Below the pieces are notes generated by a model, which was not told where the DNA came from, did no database searches, and saw only the letters and a program-made list of their open reading frames with translations. From Thermoleophilaceae bacterium (lineage in GTDB: Bacteria; Actinomycetota; Thermoleophilia; Solirubrobacterales; Thermoleophilaceae): a DNA stretch of 64,000 nt. Shown here piece after piece: positions 61,596 to 64,000 of the stretch. The stretch covers positions 78,780 through 142,779 of the forward strand of contig JAUJNZ010000005.1 in the NCBI GenBank assembly GCA_030447905.1, in the 5' to 3' direction. The translations under genes were made by a program, and so were the position numbers. The number at the start of each line of letters is the position of its first letter. Position 1 is the first letter of the stretch.

Positions 61596-62446
61596 GCGAG
61601 GAGGCCGGCCCGGGGGCGGTCGCGGCGACGGGCGTGGCCGCCGGTACCGGCGCCCCAGCGGGTGCGCGGGCGAGCGGCCGCGCGCCGGACGCCTCCAACG
61701 AGGACGGGCCGTACCGCCTGGCGGAGCTTCTGCGGAAGTCCGAGCGGGCTGTCGTCCTGACGGGCGCCGGAGTATCGGTGCCCTCGGGCATACCCGACTT
61801 TCGCTCACCGGGCGTCGGACTGTGGGCGAACGTCGACCCGATGGAGGTCGCGACGATCGACGCGTTCCGCCGCGACCCAGACCGCTTCTGGCGCTTCTAC
61901 GGCGACCGCTTCGCGTCGTTGCACGACCGCGAGCCCAACCCCGCCCACGAGGTGATCGCCGAGCTCGAGCGGCGCGGGCTCGTGCGTGGCGTGATCACCC
62001 AGAACGTCGACCGCCTCCACCGCAGGGCGGGCACGCAGCGACTGGTCGAGATCCACGGATCGATCGAGTGGAGCGTGTGCCTGCGCTGCGGCGGTCGCGT
62101 CGGGCTCGAGCGGGTGCTCGAGCTCCTCGGCCAAGGGAAGGGACCGCCGGAGTGCGATGCCTGCCTCGAGCCGCTCAAGCCCGACGTCGTCCTGTTCGGC
62201 GAGCTGCTTCGGCGCGAGGCCACCGAGGAGGCCTTTTCGCTCGCTTCGAGCGCCGACCTCATGCTGTGCGTCGGGTCCTCGCTCGAGGTGTTCCCGGTGG
62301 CGTCCCTGCCCGGGGTCACGCGCGACGCAAATGGCCGCCTCGCGATCGTCACCCAGGGCTCGACTCCCTACGACGGCGATGCTGCCGTCAGGCTCTCGGG
62401 CGACGTGGTCTCAGAGCTCGAGGCGGTGATGTCGGCGCTGGACTGA
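61592..62446 (+). CDS. SIR2-family NAD-dependent deacylase
   Basis: 284 residues. Sirtuin motifs: VVLTGAGVSVPSGIPDFRSP, VITQNVDRLHRRAGTQRLVE IHG (catalytic His) and zinc Cys pairs CLRC and CDAC, with LCVGSSLEVFPVASLP near the end. It removes acyl groups from lysines using NAD. It overlaps the preceding hydratase gene by 4 bases, so deacylation is probably coupled to acyl-CoA metabolism. The N-terminal 35 residues are Gly/Ala-rich and not conserved. Confidence 0.93.
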   Translation: MSEEAGPGAVAATGVAAGTGAPAGARASGRAPDASNEDGPYRLAELLRKSERAVVLTGAGVSVPSGIPDFRSPGVGLWANVDPMEVATIDAFRRDPDRFWRFYGDRFASLHDREPNPAHEVIAELERRGLVRGVITQNVDRLHRRAGTQRLVEIHGSIEWSVCLRCGGRVGLERVLELLGQGKGPPECDACLEPLKPDVVLFGELLRREATEEAFSLASSADLMLCVGSSLEVFPVASLPGVTRDANGRLAIVTQGSTPYDGDAAVRLSGDVVSELEAVMSALD

Positions 62447-62489
62447 GCGTCTTCGGGCTCGGTCTGCGAAGCCGGGATCGGCGCCCGGG

Positions 62490-62675
62490 TCAGTCGTGGG
62501 AGCGGGCGAGATGCCTCAGGGCCGGCTTCGTACCGTCCACCTCGCGGCCGTTGATCCACACGCGCCCGCCCGGACGGAGCTCGGTCTCGAGCCGGCGGCG
62601 TGCCGCCATGGTCAGAGCGATCGCGCGGCGACGCTCGTGGCGGCTCGGCATGCGCGTGACGGTTGAGGACTCCAT
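62490..62675 (-). CDS. Small basic protein, hypothetical
   Basis: 61 residues from an ATG at 62675: PSRHERRRAIALTMAARRRLE and ELRPGGRVWINGREVDGTKP. The helical basic front and a short beta hairpin are protein-like, and GGAGAAG lies about 11 bases ahead. Family unknown. A longer start at 62708 is possible. Confidence 0.5.
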   Translation of the reverse strand: MESSTVTRMPSRHERRRAIALTMAARRRLETELRPGGRVWINGREVDGTKPALRHLARSHD

Positions 62676-62973
62676 TTCTTGATCTTCTCCATTCGACGAC
62701 CGCGCCACCTATGGCCGCAGGGCCATGATTCTCGCCGGCCAGCCTCGCCGTGTGTCCCGTATGCGAGGACACTACGGCCGCGAGCTAAGGGAGGCGTGAA
62801 CGGGCGGTAAAGAGTGGCCAAAGAATGAGGAACTCGCCACGCGTGCGGGGAGTCGAGATCGGGAGTCGGGCACCTCGCCACGGCACCGCTCCCGCTCAGC
62901 GATCGTCGCCAGCCCCACACCGCGGTGAAGCGGCCTTCGGCGAGCCGACCGCTCGCCGGCGTTACCGCCGCCC
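62676..62973. other. Intergenic stretch
   Basis: 298 bases without a recognised gene. It contains an inverted repeat TGTGTCC-N8-GGACACA-like element near 62751-62772 that may belong to the promoter of the small basic protein gene. Nothing else is evident. Confidence 0.4.
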
Positions 62974-64000
62974 CTACTCGCCGTGGGAGCGACCGCCGCG
63001 TCGCCGCGCGGGCAGCGAGCTCTTCGACGGGCGGCGGGACACGGAGGGGTTATCGATGGAGCCGAGCCGCTTGACCAGCTTGTACCAGTCGTCGCGCTTG
63101 AGGACCGGCGACCCCACGCCAGGCCGTCCGCGCCCGCCCGCACGACGGAAGCCGATGTGGAGGTGGTCGGCGTGATCGGCCATCTTGAGCGTCGGGCCGC
63201 CGATGTCGAACAGCGAGATGAGCTGTTGCGGCTTCATCGTCCCCGTCAGCAGCATCAGCCGCTTGATCGCCTGATAGGTCGGCCCGCCCCTCTGCTGGTT
63301 GCCGAGCACCGGCTGGCCGTTCCACCGCGAGATGTCGACCGCGTCGCCGGAGGAGTGGGCGGATACGTTGCCCGAGGTCGTGTAGTAGGAGTGACCGCAG
63401 CGCAGCGAGTTGACCGTGGGCCTGAGCCCGACCTCGGCGAGGTAGGCCAGTGTGGCGAGGACCTGCCGGCTTACCAGCCCCTTCGCGATGTCTTTGCGCC
63501 CGCAGGAGTAGATGTCGATGCGGTCGTCGCCGAGAACCCGCTTCTGCAGCAGGGGCTTGGCCATCAGGAGGATCTGGCCCACGGAGGTACCCCCTCGCAG
63601 GACGTTCTTGCCCGAGGCCCGATAGATCGCCGTGGCCTCGAGCAGCTTCCACCCGTCGAGCAGCGGCTTGGGATCGATCTTCGGCGCGCCCTTCCCCGCC
63701 GGGCGGACGGCGAAGGAAAGGTGCGGATCCTTGCCCTCGTCATCGCCGACGCGGCCGAGGATGGTGTCGCCCATCACCCGGGAGCCCTTGCGCAGCGGCG
63801 CGAGGCGGAAGTCGTTGGAGTTGAAGCCGCGTGTGTTCAGGAAGTAGCCCTCGAGCGACGCGGGGGTACCAGGGGACGCGAGCGGGTCGCCGCGGTAGGC
63901 GGCGAGCTGAGCCGCCCCGCCGGCCGCAAGGGCTTTCGGGCGGTTGGGATGGGCGAACAGGCGCTCCTTCACCACCGGCTCCTCCTGGAAGCGGGACCCG
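62974..64000 (-). CDS. Peptidoglycan-hydrolase-type protein with M23- and M15-like parts, C-terminal portion
   Basis: The frame is open through the right edge (GSRFQEEPVVKERLFAHPNR), so the gene is partial at its N-terminus. Residues after that include SRVMGDTILGRVGDDEGKDP HLSF, like the end of an M23 (LytM) metallopeptidase domain (xPHLxFxxRPAG), and then SYYTTSGNVSAHSSGDAVDI with DHADHLHIGF, an M15/DD-carboxypeptidase-like HxxxxxD...H set. The C-terminus is basic. It probably cuts cell-wall peptides outside the membrane. The combination of two peptidase modules is reported as seen; the missing N-terminus prevents a full description. Confidence 0.75.
   Translation of the reverse strand, partial: GSRFQEEPVVKERLFAHPNRPKALAAGGAAQLAAYRGDPLASPGTPASLEGYFLNTRGFNSNDFRLAPLRKGSRVMGDTILGRVGDDEGKDPHLSFAVRPAGKGAPKIDPKPLLDGWKLLEATAIYRASGKNVLRGGTSVGQILLMAKPLLQKRVLGDDRIDIYSCGRKDIAKGLVSRQVLATLAYLAEVGLRPTVNSLRCGHSYYTTSGNVSAHSSGDAVDISRWNGQPVLGNQQRGGPTYQAIKRLMLLTGTMKPQQLISLFDIGGPTLKMADHADHLHIGFRRAGGRGRPGVGSPVLKRDDWYKLVKRLGSIDNPSVSRRPSKSSLPARRRGGRSHGE

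Noticed and set aside
1-64000. CRISPR arrays, tRNA and rRNA genes
   Set aside because: No regularly spaced repeats, no tRNA-like cloverleaf with a GGTTCGA loop and no rRNA signature was found while reading both strands.

Overview
The window is a GC-rich (roughly 70% by eye), gene-dense stretch of a bacterial chromosome. The gene content fits a high-GC actinobacterium, most plausibly of the class Thermoleophilia (Solirubrobacterales-like): actinobacterial AAC(2')-type acetyltransferase, actinobacterial IHF-like protein, DUF2277 and DUF2203 proteins, PhoX phosphatase behind an actinobacterial-type PHO box, and many ATGA/GTGA start-stop overlaps. The taxonomic placement is inference; no rRNA or tRNA gene was seen.

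Layout. 1-7.2 kb: smc (partial, frameshifted) and ftsY, a winged-helix protein, an aminoglycoside 2'-N-acetyltransferase homologue, a frameshifted formate/nitrite-type transporter, a histidine-kinase-ATPase/VOC fusion, and a frameshifted winged-helix regulator behind a perfect palindrome. 7.2-10.5 kb: isoaspartyl peptidase, a deoxyhypusine synthase homologue with agmatinase (polyamines), TatA. 10.6-21 kb: methyltransferase, PhoX with PHO box, SpoIIE phosphatase, DUF2277, an ABC transporter collapsed by deletion, a small conserved protein, an SDR, a second PhoX-like gene broken by four frameshifts, YihY. 20-26.8 kb: ferredoxin/flavodoxin-NADP reductase, HemQ, nitrilase, AsnB, an orphan DNA methyltransferase, an M15 peptidase. 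26.8-35.4 kb: MetH, a secreted protein, and the nitrogen operon amt-glnB-glnA with candidate operators upstream, followed by two very small genes. 35.4-38 kb: a frameshifted IS110-family element with a possible bridge-RNA region, and an IHF-like protein. 38-41.9 kb: divergent serine palmitoyltransferase-like and bacterial ceramide synthase-like genes, then an AlkA-type glycosylase. 42-44.7 kb: a thiamine-precursor ABC transporter under a clear TPP riboswitch. 44.8-45.7 kb: a decayed zinc alcohol dehydrogenase. 45.8-49.4 kb: MoxR/VWA pair and citrate synthase. 49.5-53.7 kb: a six-gene overlapping operon (ArsA-type ATPase, unknown, APC permease, EVE protein, small helical protein, DUF2203). 53.8-64 kb: secreted protein, aldo/keto reductase, TerC, a beta-oxidation cluster (acyl-CoA dehydrogenase, PadR, a split and rearranged FadB-like pair, sirtuin), and the end of a peptidoglycan-hydrolase-type gene.

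How genes work together. The nitrogen block imports ammonium (Amt), senses it (P-II) and fixes it (GlnA). The thiamine block couples import to a riboswitch. PhoX expression is probably under PhoP. The strongest candidate for an under-described system is the SPT/ceramide-synthase pair, which would make this a Gram-positive lineage with sphingolipid potential.

Quality note. At least eight single-base shifts, mostly loss of one G or C, interrupt otherwise well-conserved genes including the normally essential smc. This pattern suggests that some are base-calling errors, although the alcohol dehydrogenase (nonsense codon plus missing middle) and the collapsed ABC transporter look like real decay.
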